Assembly (NCBI RefSeq): GCF_014651835.1
Contig: NZ_BMXQ01000001.1
Coordinates: 3,260,120-3,324,119 of the forward strand
Source: Pigmentiphaga litoralis
Lineage (GTDB): Bacteria > Pseudomonadota > Gammaproteobacteria > Burkholderiales > Burkholderiaceae_B
Direction: 5' to 3'
Length of the DNA: 64,000 nucleotides
Shown here: piece after piece, positions 45,801 to 54,984 of the stretch
How positions within the stretch are numbered: position 1 is the first letter of the stretch
Layout of the letters: the number at the start of each line of letters is the position of its first letter
Position numbers and translations under genes: made by a program
Notes under the pieces: generated by a model
What the model was told of the DNA's origin: nothing
Database searches by the model: none
The model's input: the letters and a program-made list of their open reading frames with translations, nothing else

Positions 45801-47246
45801 TCACGACGCCGCCGTCCACCCTCCCCCCAGCGCGCGATGCAGGTCCACCGTCGCCAGAAGGCGGGCAAGGTCCAGTTGCACGGCCAGGTCCTGCGCGGCG
45901 TAAAGCGTGCGCTGCGCGTCGAGCAGCACCAGCAACGTATCGGCCCCCGCACGGAAGCGCGATTCGGCAAAAGCCAGGGCGCGCGAGGCTTCCGCAACCA
46001 CGGTCGCTTGCGCGCGGGACTGCGCAGCAACCCCGGCGAGCGCGTTGAGGCTGACCTCGACATCACCAAAGCCGGCGATGACCGCCTGCCGGTAGGCGGC
46101 AAGCAGGGCTTCCCGTTCCGCCAGCGCCAGGTCGTGTTGGGCAGCCAGAAAGCCGGCATCAAAAATAGGGGCGGCCAGGCCCGCCGCCAGGCTGTACAGC
46201 GGACTGTCGAGCAGGGCACTGGGCCAGCTTCCCCCTACGCCCAGGCCAGCCTGCAAGGTCAGCCGCGGGAACAGGGCGGCCCGGGCAGCTGCGACGTTGG
46301 CGTCTGCGGCAAGCAGTTGCGCTTCGGCGCGCGCAATGTCGGGCCGGCGCGCCATCAGTTGCGATGGAATACCGGTATCGACCGAGGGCGCCAGAATGCC
46401 GGTGATTTGCGCTGTCGATACCTCGAGCCCGGGGCGCCCCACCAGCACGCCAAGCACAATCCGCGCATCGTCGGACTCTTGCCGCAAGGCGTCGACGTTG
46501 CGCTGCAAGGCCGCGACCAGACCGCGCTGCTGCGCGACCTCGAGTGGCCCGGCTGCGCCTGCACGCGCCCGCGCCGTGACCGTGTCGAGCAAACGGTTGG
46601 CGGTAGCCAGGTTTTGGAGGGCAATCGCGGTGCGCTCGCGCGCCGCCACGGTCCGCAGCCAGAGGCGCGCCACGCCGGTGGTGATCGTGATGCGGACCGT
46701 ATCGCGATCGTGACGACTGGCGCGCTGCAGGGCCCGCGCACTGTCGCGCACCGCGTGATGACGGCCCCAGAAGTCGACTTCGTAACTGGCCGCGATCCCG
46801 GTCGAATAGGCATTGCCCGAGACAGTGCTGCCGGCATTCGATCCACTGCCAATCCGCGCCTGCCGGCTTGCCGAGGCAGTCCCGACAACCTGAGGCAGCA
46901 GCGGTGCGCCCGCGGCCTGCGCCCGGGCGTCGGCCTGCCGCACGCGCGCCATTGCAGCGGCCAGGTCCTGGCTGTCGGCGGCGGCGGCTCTGACCACGTC
47001 GCGCAGTTCGGCACTCGAAAAGCGGTCCCACCAGAGATCGGGCGCAACCAGCCCCGGCAATGCAGCCTCTACGCCATTGGCTCGAATGTCAGGCGCCGCC
47101 CTGGACCACGCTTCGGGCAGCGCAGGCGCCCTGCCGGGCAGTGTGGTAACGGGCAAGGCGCATCCGCCCAACAGGCCCAGGCCCAGACCCGCCAGGATCA
47201 TCGCCAGGCCCTGGCGCAGTGGCCATCGCTTGAATGCGTCGTGCAT
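45801..47246 (-). CDS. outer-membrane efflux lipoprotein, NodT family
   Basis: 481 residues from the ATG at 47246. Lipoprotein signal with lipobox LGGC (Cys near residue 29). Two OEP repeats follow with long coiled-coil helices (for example RDSARALQRASRHDRDTV and NLATANRLLDTVTARARAGAAGPLEVAQQRG, in two blocks). It should form the outer-membrane channel for the MacAB pump. The start lies 2 bases beyond the MacB stop on the minus strand, so it is the third gene of that operon. Confidence 0.93.
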   Translation of the reverse strand: MHDAFKRWPLRQGLAMILAGLGLGLLGGCALPVTTLPGRAPALPEAWSRAAPDIRANGVEAALPGLVAPDLWWDRFSSAELRDVVRAAAADSQDLAAAMARVRQADARAQAAGAPLLPQVVGTASASRQARIGSGSNAGSTVSGNAYSTGIAASYEVDFWGRHHAVRDSARALQRASRHDRDTVRITITTGVARLWLRTVAARERTAIALQNLATANRLLDTVTARARAGAAGPLEVAQQRGLVAALQRNVDALRQESDDARIVLGVLVGRPGLEVSTAQITGILAPSVDTGIPSQLMARRPDIARAEAQLLAADANVAAARAALFPRLTLQAGLGVGGSWPSALLDSPLYSLAAGLAAPIFDAGFLAAQHDLALAEREALLAAYRQAVIAGFGDVEVSLNALAGVAAQSRAQATVVAEASRALAFAESRFRAGADTLLVLLDAQRTLYAAQDLAVQLDLARLLATVDLHRALGGGWTAAS

Positions 47247-47248
47247 GC

Positions 47249-49396
47249 TCAAGCCTCCCCCGCCAACGCAATGACCGGGTCGAGCCGGGCTGCCGTGCGC
47301 GCCGGCATGAAGCCGAACACCAGCCCCGTGATCACCGCGCACAGGAAGGCGCCGAGCATGGCCAGGACGGAGAACACCAGTTGCATGCCCAGCGCAATCA
47401 GTCCGGCGCCGATGGCCAGCCCGGCAATCAGACCCATGACCCCTCCGGTCACCGTCAGCAGGACAGCCTCGGTCAGGAACTGACGCAGGATGTCGCGCTG
47501 CCGTGCCCCCGTGGCCACGCGGATCCCGATCTCCCGCGTACGTTCACGCACGGTCATCAGCATGACGTTCATGACGCCGATACCGCCAACCAACAGTGAC
47601 ACTGCAGCAATCAACCCCAGCATCATCGTCATGCTGTTGCGTGTGGCGGCTTCGGCCTGCAGGCGCGCCGCCGCGTTGCCGATGGCGAAATCCTTGCGCC
47701 CGCCGTGCCGTGCGATCAACAGGTCGTTCATGGCTTTTTCCGCCGGAAGCACGTCTTGCGACGACATGGCTTCGACCACGACATAGTCCGGCTGGGTCTG
47801 CGCCTGGTAGACGCGGGCCCGCCCGCTGCGGTAAGGAATGAAGACCATGTCGTCGTAGTATTGCGCGCCGGAATCCGCGCCGCGTTCGGCGAGCACGCCG
47901 ATGACTTCGAACGGCGAGTTGCCGATCAAGACCTGCCGGCCCAGGGGGTCGGGCGTGTCGCGAAAGAAATGGTTTTTGGCGCCTATGCCCAGGACAACCA
48001 GTGGCGCCAGCGCACGGTCTTCGGCATCGGTAAAGTAACGGCCCGCCACCAGCTTCCAGTGGTGGATGGCCGGCATGTCCTGATTGGCGGCGAATACATA
48101 GTTCTGCCGTTCGGCATTGCCCCGGCGCACGGTGATCGGATCGCCGATCACTGGCATGACCCTGCGAATCTCGGGCAGCGCTTGAACCGCTTCAAGGTCG
48201 TCGGGCGTCAGCTGCCCGGCCGGTCCGCCAGTAGCTGGCGGCTGGCTGTTCAGATACATGATCGTGGTACCCATCGATCCCATCTGCTCGACGACTTTCT
48301 GCCGGGCGCCTTCGCCGATCGCGAGCATGACGATGACAGACGCAACCCCGATGATGATCCCGAGCAGGGTCAGCCCGGTTCGACCGCGGTTCATGCGCAT
48401 GCCGCGCCAAGCGGTGCGAAGCGCTTCACGCAGGTCTGCTTGCAGACTGGCGCCTGAGGTGGTTGCTGCGTCGCGCAGATCAAGGTCGGGCAAGGTGCGG
48501 CGGGTGGGGGACGACGCGGGGTCCAGGGGGCGCTCGTTGTGATACGCGACCGTGTCGTTGCCGGCGTCCACCGTATGGTTGCTACCGTCCACCGTTTCGT
48601 TGCCAGCGTCCACCGATTCGTTGCTGTCCGCAACGATCACCCCGTCCCGGATCTCGATCACGCGGCGCGCCTGCGCCGCCACGTCCCGGTCATGGGTGAT
48701 CAGGATGATGGTGTGGCCCGCGTCGGCCAGTTCGTGCAGCAGCGCCATGACTTCCGCGCCGCTGCGTGTGTCCAATGCACCGGTGGGCTCGTCGGCCAGC
48801 AGGATGCGGCCGCCGTTCATCAGTGCACGGGCAATCGATACGCGCTGCTGCTGGCCGCCCGATAGCTGGTTGGGCCGATTGCCTTGCTTGTCAGCCAGAC
48901 CCAGGCGGTCCAGCAGCGCGGCCGCCCGCGCGGCGCGTTCGACGTCGGGCATGCCGGCGTAGATCGCCGGCACCTGCACGTTTTCCGAGGCCGTCTCGCT
49001 GGCGATCAGGTGATAGCCCTGGAAAACGAAACCGAATGCCTCACGCCGCAGCCAGGCCAGCGCATCCGCGTCCAGCGTCGTCACGTCGTGCCCGTTGATG
49101 TGATACGTGCCCGCCGTGGCGCGGTCCAGGCAGCCCAGCACGTGCATCAACGTTGACTTGCCCGACCCCGATGCGCCGACCAGTGCGACGAATTCGCCGG
49201 CGCGTATGGTCAGGTCGATGCCGTGCAGGACTCCCACTTCGGGCTGCGTGCCGCCGCCGTACCGCTTGCGGATGCCACGCAGGGCGATCAACGGCGGCGT
49301 GTCGGCAGCGTGGATAGTGGCGCTGGTGTCCCCGCTGCGGCCCGTGTTCCGGCTCCCGCGGCCAGGAGTACTCCCGCTCACATTGGCGTTCACCAT
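47249..49396 (-). CDS. macB: MacB-like ABC efflux pump, fused ATPase and permease
   Basis: 715 residues from the ATG at 49396, whose first bases overlap the macA stop; a GTG at 49405 is alternative. The ATPase half has Walker A VGASGSGKST near residue 78, LSGGQQQRVSIARAL near 180 and Walker B ILLADEPTGALD near 200. Membrane segments lie near residues 330-355 and three more after residue ~590, with a large periplasmic domain between. An odd linker of four near-perfect 21-base repeats (nt 48552-48635, residues ~254-281) separates the ATPase from the first membrane helix. MacB exports macrolides, peptides or siderophores together with MacA and an outer-membrane channel. Confidence 0.94.
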   Translation of the reverse strand: MVNANVSGSTPGRGSRNTGRSGDTSATIHAADTPPLIALRGIRKRYGGGTQPEVGVLHGIDLTIRAGEFVALVGASGSGKSTLMHVLGCLDRATAGTYHINGHDVTTLDADALAWLRREAFGFVFQGYHLIASETASENVQVPAIYAGMPDVERAARAAALLDRLGLADKQGNRPNQLSGGQQQRVSIARALMNGGRILLADEPTGALDTRSGAEVMALLHELADAGHTIILITHDRDVAAQARRVIEIRDGVIVADSNESVDAGNETVDGSNHTVDAGNDTVAYHNERPLDPASSPTRRTLPDLDLRDAATTSGASLQADLREALRTAWRGMRMNRGRTGLTLLGIIIGVASVIVMLAIGEGARQKVVEQMGSMGTTIMYLNSQPPATGGPAGQLTPDDLEAVQALPEIRRVMPVIGDPITVRRGNAERQNYVFAANQDMPAIHHWKLVAGRYFTDAEDRALAPLVVLGIGAKNHFFRDTPDPLGRQVLIGNSPFEVIGVLAERGADSGAQYYDDMVFIPYRSGRARVYQAQTQPDYVVVEAMSSQDVLPAEKAMNDLLIARHGGRKDFAIGNAAARLQAEAATRNSMTMMLGLIAAVSLLVGGIGVMNVMLMTVRERTREIGIRVATGARQRDILRQFLTEAVLLTVTGGVMGLIAGLAIGAGLIALGMQLVFSVLAMLGAFLCAVITGLVFGFMPARTAARLDPVIALAGEA
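48552..48635. repeat. four tandem 21-base repeats inside macB
   Basis: Units begin at 48552, 48573, 48594 and 48615; the first three differ at a few positions and the fourth is degenerate. They encode 7-residue repeats of the type TVDAGNE/D (SNESVDA, GNETVDG, SNHTVDA, GNDTVAY) in the cytoplasmic linker between the ATPase and the permease. Length-neutral in frame, so the array can expand or contract without breaking the gene. Confidence 0.85.
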
Positions 49397-50580
49397 TGGA
49401 TCCACCGCGGCCGTCCGCCCACGCGCGTTTCTGCAGTAATGAGTCGATCGCCCTCCTGCAGCCCTTCCAGCACTTCGGCCAGATGCCGGCTGCGCGCGCC
49501 CAGGCGCACCTGTCGTGTTTCCGGCTGACCGTCGGCCCGCAACACGCGCGCGGTGTAGGTGCCCGGTTCACTCTCGTTCTCTGCCAGCGACGCCAGCGGA
49601 ACGGCCACGGCGTCGGGCGCGCGCGCTGTCACGAAGGACACCAGCGCCGTCATCTGGGGCATGAGTTCGCCATCGGCATTGTCCACGTCGAACAGCACCG
49701 TGTAGACAACGGCCTTGGTGGCGGGCGCGGGCGTGGCCGATGCGCTCGACTTGGCCTCGGCCACCGGTGGCGCCGGCAACACCTGTCTGACCGTTCCCTG
49801 CCAGCGTCGGGCGGTTGCCTGACCATCGTCGCCCAGGGTCGTGAAGTACACCGGCATGCGCGGCTTGACGCGGCGCACGTCGGCTTCGGAGACATCGGTC
49901 CAGACGGTCATGCCCGACAGGTCGGCCACTCGCAAAATGTTCGGTGTCTGGTAGGTGGCGTTCAAGGTCTGGCCTTCGCGCGCGTCGACTGACACCACCG
50001 TTCCGGCCATGGACGCATAGATGCGCGTGTAGCCCAGACGCGCTTCCTCGGCCCGCTGGCTCGCTTGCGATTGGGCGATCTGTGCGTGCAGATAGTCGAT
50101 CTTGGCGCCCGCCGCCGCAAAGTCGGCTTCGGCGATATGCAAGTCTTCTTCACGGGTCGCGCCGTCGGCAGCCATCTGCCGCTGCCGCGTCAGTTGTTGC
50201 TGCGCCAGCCGCAGCAAGGCCTGCTGTTCGTTCACTTGCGCGCGCAGTCCGGCCAGCCGTGCCCGGCCGGCATCGACCGTGGCCTGCTGCACGCTGGGAT
50301 CGATCTCGACCAGCAACTGCCCTTTCCGGACCTCATCGCCCGGCTTGACATGCAAGCGGTTGATCAGCCCCGACACCTGCGCGCCGACATCGACGTAGCG
50401 CCGGGGCTGCAGGCTGCCGATGGCCGTCACCGTGGACTCGACCGATCGTCGTGCGAGCACCTCGGTCGTGTAGTCGATCCGTTCGCGCAGGGACCACACG
50501 CCCACGCCGATGGCGGCCGCCAGCAGGGCGATCGCCATCCCGCCCTTCCAGCGCCTTGTGTTGCGTGCGGCGGGGCTCAT
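49390..50580 (-). CDS. macA: MacA-like periplasmic adaptor (HlyD/RND-type)
   Basis: 396 residues. N-terminal membrane anchor at residues ~14-30 (MAIALLAAAIGVGVWSL). Lipoyl half-motifs are GAQVSGLINRLHVKPGDEVRKGQLLVEID (in two blocks, ~67-95), followed by a long coiled-coil hairpin (residues ~100-165) and beta-barrel domains. Links the MacB pump to the outer-membrane channel. The last bases overlap the macB start. Confidence 0.93.
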   Translation of the reverse strand: MSPAARNTRRWKGGMAIALLAAAIGVGVWSLRERIDYTTEVLARRSVESTVTAIGSLQPRRYVDVGAQVSGLINRLHVKPGDEVRKGQLLVEIDPSVQQATVDAGRARLAGLRAQVNEQQALLRLAQQQLTRQRQMAADGATREEDLHIAEADFAAAGAKIDYLHAQIAQSQASQRAEEARLGYTRIYASMAGTVVSVDAREGQTLNATYQTPNILRVADLSGMTVWTDVSEADVRRVKPRMPVYFTTLGDDGQATARRWQGTVRQVLPAPPVAEAKSSASATPAPATKAVVYTVLFDVDNADGELMPQMTALVSFVTARAPDAVAVPLASLAENESEPGTYTARVLRADGQPETRQVRLGARSRHLAEVLEGLQEGDRLITAETRVGGRPRWIQW

Positions 50581-50762
50581 GACCGGCCCGCTGGTGCAAG
50601 GGCGTCAGAAGCAGCGTCGCAAAGAGGGGCGCAAAGAGAGGCGCACTTGGCGTCGCGCCATCGGGCGTCAAGACGGGGTACCGGGCTGAAAAGCGTCATG
50701 CAGCAACTCGAAAAGACATCAGGTAAACCAACGCAGGCAGGGGCAGGACAGCGACAAGGCCA

Positions 50763-53159
50763 TCAGAAGGCCATGCGCGCGTTCAGGCTGACGGTGCGCG
50801 GGGCGCCGGACGCGATGTAGTTGGATCCGTTGTAGATCCAGTAGCGGCGTCCTGCCAGGTTGTGGATGGCGGCAGTGAAGGTGACGTCCTTGCCGACCAG
50901 CCGGGTGCTGTAGCTGGCGCCCGCGTCGACGACGGTATAAGGGGACAGCCGATAGGTATTGGCAGTATCCAGATACGACGCCCCGATGTATTTGAGACCG
51001 CCGTTCAGGCTCAGGCCCGGCAGCGCCGCCACGTTGTAGTTCGCGGCAAGCGCCGCCTGCACACGCGGCGTGCCGGTGGTGCGCTTGCCGTTCAAGGCTG
51101 CCGCCGCTTCTTCGTACTTGGCATCGAGCAGCATCACGCCGGCGATCACCGACAGCTGGCTGTCGAACCGGTATCGGCCGCTGATGTCGGCGCCCTGGTA
51201 GCGGGTAATGCCGTCCTGCACGTAGTAGTTCGCGGCGTTGGTATAACCGGCGGTCCGGTCCAGGCGGAACAAGGCGGCCGTGCCACTCCATGCGCCCTGT
51301 TCGAACTTGTAGCCGGCTTCATACTGCTTGCTCTTGATCGGGCCGAGCACCTCGAAGCGGTTGACCACGTTCGCGGGGGCCGTGCCGCCGCGCTCCAGGG
51401 CTTCGACCGCGCTGACATACAGCGTGGATGCGGGCGTGGGCTTGAACATGAGCGCCAGCGTCGGCGTAAGCGGATTGCGCTTGTAGGGCGTGGTGGGTGT
51501 ACCAGCCGCGTCCGCACCGGTCTGGTCGTAGCGGTTGTAGCGCAGGCCGGCGATCAGCGACCATTGCTCGCCCAAGCTCAAAGTGTCGCTGATAAATGCC
51601 GCGGTCTGTTCGATGACGCTGGAACGGTACATACGAACGCCGTCTGACGACCCGGTGATGGTCAATGGCGAATCGCGATAGATATTGCCGCCGCCGATGT
51701 CGCCTGCGTAATTCGAGACGGCATTGGCCCGATTCTGGAACCGCTGACGCGACGCGCCAACGACGACCCGATGCGACACGGGACCGGTGCTCAATTCGCC
51801 GTCGACCATGGCTTGCGCGTGGTCGAATTCCTGCACGAACTTGGTGGTGCTGCGATCCGCCGTGTAATCGCCCGCCAGGCTGGTCACGTACAAGGTGCTG
51901 TAGTTGTAGTCGGATTCCCGGCGTGCGTTGCGATAGGTCGCGCTGGCATTCCAGCCGGGCGCGATCCTCCATTGCAAGCCGGCCGTGGCGACGCGATCAT
52001 TGGTGTTGTAGAAGGCGCCGTCCGGCTGCGACTGGATCTTGGGATCGTTGGGTGTCGGCACCACACCTGGGCGGCTCGCGTAAAGGCGGTTCAGGTCCAG
52101 CCCCCAGAAACTGTTGCCGCGGGACGCGCGGTCGGCGTACAGAAAATCGACGCTGGCCGTCAGATCCTTCGTCAGTCGGGCATCCAGGGCAATCGACGCC
52201 CCCGTGCGCCGCATGCTGCCGCCGCGTATGAACGTATCGCCCTCTTCGCGCAGCACATTTGCGCGATAGCCGAAGCGGTCGTCATTGCCGAATCGGCCGC
52301 CGGCATCCACGCTTTGCGAGAACAGCGACTTCGACTTGAACCCGACCGACGCGGTCAGCAGGCGTTCATCGGTTGGGCGCTTCAACACGTAGTTGGCAAC
52401 GCCGCCTGGAGACCCGAAACCGTTCATGAACCCGGTAATGCCTTTCTGCAGGTCGACGCGGTCGAACAGTTCCATCGGCAAGCCGGTGCCCCACGCCGTG
52501 ATCGGCAGGCCGTCCACCTTGAAGCCGTTGCTGGTGTCCAGGCCAAGTCCCCGTACGGAAATCGACGCGCCATGCCCATACTCGCTGCCGGTCAGTTGCA
52601 CGGCCGGGTCGTAACGCAAGGCCTGCTCCAGCGTGGTGACCAGGCGCGTTTCCATCTCTTCACTGCCGACACTGGTGATGGAGAACGGCGTGTCGAGCAC
52701 GCTGCGGCGGCCCAGGGCGCCCGATGTTGCCGTGCGGCGCAGGCTGGTGGCCTGCGCGGCGCTGGTGGCCGTGACGTCGATGGTCGAGAGCGTGGTGCTG
52801 CCGGGAGCGCGTATGGCCGTGGGCGTGGCCGTCTGCACGACCACCGATCCGCCTTCGCTGACGGCTTCGAGGCCGCTGCCGGCCAGCAGGCGGTCCAGCA
52901 CGTCACGCGGGCGGTACGCGCCCGAGATCGCGGGCGCCATTTTGCCGGCGACCAGGCCTTGCCGCACGATCAGTTGCACCCGGCTCTGGCGCGCCCACTC
53001 GTTCAGCGCCTGCGCCAGCGTCTGCGCGCCAATGTCGAACTGCATCGGCGCTGCGGATGCGAGCACGTTCCCGCCAGACTGGGCGGATGCCGCTGGCGAC
53101 GTGATCGCCACTAGCAGGGCCACAGCGATCGATACCGGACGCAAGTTGACGCAGACCAT
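50763..53159 (-). CDS. TonB-dependent siderophore receptor with signalling (STN) domain
   Basis: 798 residues. Signal peptide to about residue 26. Then an STN domain (QFDIGAQTLAQALNEWARQS near residue 40 and LAGSGLEAVSEGG near residue 92), which contacts FecR, a plug with VRGLGLDTSNGFKVDGLP near residue 200, and a beta barrel ending ...SLNARMAF with the terminal Phe. TTGGAG lies 5 bases upstream and a Fur-type dyad overlaps the leader. Adjacent FecI and FecR genes make a classic cell-surface signalling unit for a ferric siderophore. Confidence 0.95.
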   Translation of the reverse strand: MVCVNLRPVSIAVALLVAITSPAASAQSGGNVLASAAPMQFDIGAQTLAQALNEWARQSRVQLIVRQGLVAGKMAPAISGAYRPRDVLDRLLAGSGLEAVSEGGSVVVQTATPTAIRAPGSTTLSTIDVTATSAAQATSLRRTATSGALGRRSVLDTPFSITSVGSEEMETRLVTTLEQALRYDPAVQLTGSEYGHGASISVRGLGLDTSNGFKVDGLPITAWGTGLPMELFDRVDLQKGITGFMNGFGSPGGVANYVLKRPTDERLLTASVGFKSKSLFSQSVDAGGRFGNDDRFGYRANVLREEGDTFIRGGSMRRTGASIALDARLTKDLTASVDFLYADRASRGNSFWGLDLNRLYASRPGVVPTPNDPKIQSQPDGAFYNTNDRVATAGLQWRIAPGWNASATYRNARRESDYNYSTLYVTSLAGDYTADRSTTKFVQEFDHAQAMVDGELSTGPVSHRVVVGASRQRFQNRANAVSNYAGDIGGGNIYRDSPLTITGSSDGVRMYRSSVIEQTAAFISDTLSLGEQWSLIAGLRYNRYDQTGADAAGTPTTPYKRNPLTPTLALMFKPTPASTLYVSAVEALERGGTAPANVVNRFEVLGPIKSKQYEAGYKFEQGAWSGTAALFRLDRTAGYTNAANYYVQDGITRYQGADISGRYRFDSQLSVIAGVMLLDAKYEEAAAALNGKRTTGTPRVQAALAANYNVAALPGLSLNGGLKYIGASYLDTANTYRLSPYTVVDAGASYSTRLVGKDVTFTAAIHNLAGRRYWIYNGSNYIASGAPRTVSLNARMAF

Positions 53160-53170
53160 GAAAACTCCAA

Positions 53171-53193
53171 TGAATAGAAATGATTCCTATTCA
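53171..53193. promoter_or_regulatory. Fur-box-like dyad before the TonB receptor
   Basis: Perfect inverted repeat TGAATAG / CTATTCA with a 9-base AT-rich interior, 11 bases upstream of the minus-strand ATG. Its spacing and composition resemble a Fur box; it overlaps the region between promoter and ribosome site, suited to iron repression. Confidence 0.7.
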
Positions 53194-53236
53194 TGAAGAC
53201 GCACGGGCGCGTCGGATTCCCGTACCCGACAGGAAA

Positions 53237-54292
53237 TTATTTGACCGGGCGAATTTCCAGGCCATCGGCCGTTGGCTGCAGACGCACCGGCAAGGCGCGG
53301 GGCAGCAGGCGCCGGAAGCTGGCGGGGTCGGTCGTGTCGAAAGTGCCGCTGAGCCGCAAGGCTGCGACACCGGGATCGCGCAGCACGAGGCCGGAATCGG
53401 CATAGCGTTCCAGTTCGGCCAGGACACGCGACAAGGGCATGTCGATGAAACTGAGCTGTCGGTCGCGCCACGGCGCGATGCCCTCGGGCGGGATAGGCGA
53501 CGCCGTACCGGGCCATCCATCGCTGCGGAAGGCCAGTTGCTGGCAGGCGGTCAGCAAGGCGTCGGCACCCCGCGATCCGTTGGCCGACCTGCCGGATGAC
53601 GTGGCGCCATCGCTTCGGCCGACGCGTACCTTGCCCTCTTCCACCGCAACCACCGGTCCGCTCTCGCCCGCAAAACCAGGCAGATAACGGACGGTAAAAC
53701 GCGTGCCGACTACCGTCACGCGCGATGGCCCGGCGGTCACCTGGAAGGGACGATCGGTGTCCGCGTGCACCGAAAAAAGCGCCTGCCCATTGGCAAGGAT
53801 CACTTCACGGCGGCTCCGGTAGAAGACGACCGACAGTCGCGTTGCGCTGTCCAGCCGCAACTGGCTGCCGTCGGGCAGGCGGACATCGATCTGTTCTCCA
53901 CGACCGGTAGCCAGTTGCTGAAGAAAGACGGGTTGTTGATCACGCCAGACCAGGGCACCGACAATCGAAACGGCGGCCACGCAAGCCACAGCAATGCCAG
54001 CCGCCACCCAGCGCACGCCGAACCAGGACTGACTCGAGGGACGGGACACCGCATTTCTTGCGGTGCGAGCCATCGTGGCTGCCGTGCTTGCGTTGCGAGC
54101 GCGCAAGCGCGCGACCGCATCGGCCGGAAGCCTGTCCAGCGCCGTCCAGTGCCGATCGAACCGGTCGTACGCGGACCGGTGCGCGCGATCGGCATCCAGC
54201 CAATCGTTCAGGGCGTGTTCGTCTTCGGAAGACCAGTCCTCGCGCTGCCTGCGCACGAACCAGTCGAGCACCTGTTCGCGCAAGGCGGTCAT
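53237..54292 (-). CDS. fecR: FecR-family anti-sigma/regulatory protein
   Basis: 351 residues from the ATG at 54292; the frame is open upstream but not with FecR sequence. Cytoplasmic N-terminal part ALREQVLDWFVRRQREDWSSEDEHALNDWL (in two blocks), membrane helix near residues 105-125 (AGIAVACVAAVSIVGALVW), then the periplasmic FecR domain with LATGRGEQIDVRLPDGSQLRLD near residue 140 and a C-terminal STN-like part. Receives the signal from the receptor STN domain. Its first four bases overlap the sigma-factor gene's stop. Confidence 0.93.
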   Translation of the reverse strand: MTALREQVLDWFVRRQREDWSSEDEHALNDWLDADRAHRSAYDRFDRHWTALDRLPADAVARLRARNASTAATMARTARNAVSRPSSQSWFGVRWVAAGIAVACVAAVSIVGALVWRDQQPVFLQQLATGRGEQIDVRLPDGSQLRLDSATRLSVVFYRSRREVILANGQALFSVHADTDRPFQVTAGPSRVTVVGTRFTVRYLPGFAGESGPVVAVEEGKVRVGRSDGATSSGRSANGSRGADALLTACQQLAFRSDGWPGTASPIPPEGIAPWRDRQLSFIDMPLSRVLAELERYADSGLVLRDPGVAALRLSGTFDTTDPASFRRLLPRALPVRLQPTADGLEIRPVK

Positions 54293-54888
54293 CGGCGGGC
54301 TCCCGACCGGCGCCGCATGGCCGGTCGCCCCGAGCCGGATGCCCCCGGGTTGCCGGCCACCTCGTCCGCGCATTGCCAACACGCATCCATGGCCAGCTTC
54401 AAATGCATTTCGACCGTGCGCACCGAAATTCCCATGGCCTCGGCAATCTGCGCATACGACATCCCGTCGAACTTGAACATCACGAAGGCCTCGCGGCACC
54501 GCGGAGGCAAGGCGTCTATCACCGCCACCACCGCCGTCGCGTACTGCGACGATGCGCAGCGCTCTTCCGGCTGGCGGTTGAATGCGCCAGCCGGTTCATC
54601 TTCGATCGCCAGGTCGTCGAGGCTGGCGTGCTGACGCACGTCGGCCCGGCGGAAATCGTCGGTCATGACGTTGCGGGCGGTGCGATAGAGGAAGGCGCGG
54701 GGATCGGCAATGGCTTCGCCCGAGCGTCCTGCCGACAGTACCCGGGCATAGGTTTCCTGCACCGTGTCGGCCGCAGCGTCCCGATCGCTGAGCGCGCGCG
54801 CGCAGAAATTCAGCAATTCTCGGTAATAAGACAGAGGCACGGCAAGGCTCGAAAGTCCCGCCCGGCAGGCGGTTGCCGCCTGTGCCAC
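54289..54888 (-). CDS. fecI: FecI-type ECF sigma factor
   Basis: 199 residues. Region 2 is visible as DAAADTVQETYARVL near residue 40 and FLYRTARNVMTDDFRRADV near 68. Region 4 is LPPRCREAFVMFKFDGMSYAQIAEAMGISVRTVEMHL, taken in two blocks, near residue 130. It directs RNA polymerase to the receptor promoter when FecR signals. Preceded by a Fur box 28 bases upstream, so iron starvation should induce it. Confidence 0.93.
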   Translation of the reverse strand: MAQAATACRAGLSSLAVPLSYYRELLNFCARALSDRDAAADTVQETYARVLSAGRSGEAIADPRAFLYRTARNVMTDDFRRADVRQHASLDDLAIEDEPAGAFNRQPEERCASSQYATAVVAVIDALPPRCREAFVMFKFDGMSYAQIAEAMGISVRTVEMHLKLAMDACWQCADEVAGNPGASGSGRPAMRRRSGARR

Positions 54889-54915
54889 CCCAAGTTTCAG
54901 GCAGCAGGACGACTT

Positions 54916-54934
54916 GATAATGATTCTTATTCTA
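54916..54934. promoter_or_regulatory. Fur box before fecI
   Basis: GATAATGATTCTTATTCTA matches the 19-base Fur consensus at 14 positions, including an unbroken GATAATGAT at the left. It lies 28 bases upstream of the minus-strand fecI start, overlapping the expected promoter. Confidence 0.75.
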
Positions 54935-54984
54935 GTCGATTGCCTGCCAGTCTGCGATGACGCAATCCCCGCTGTGGCCCGAGT

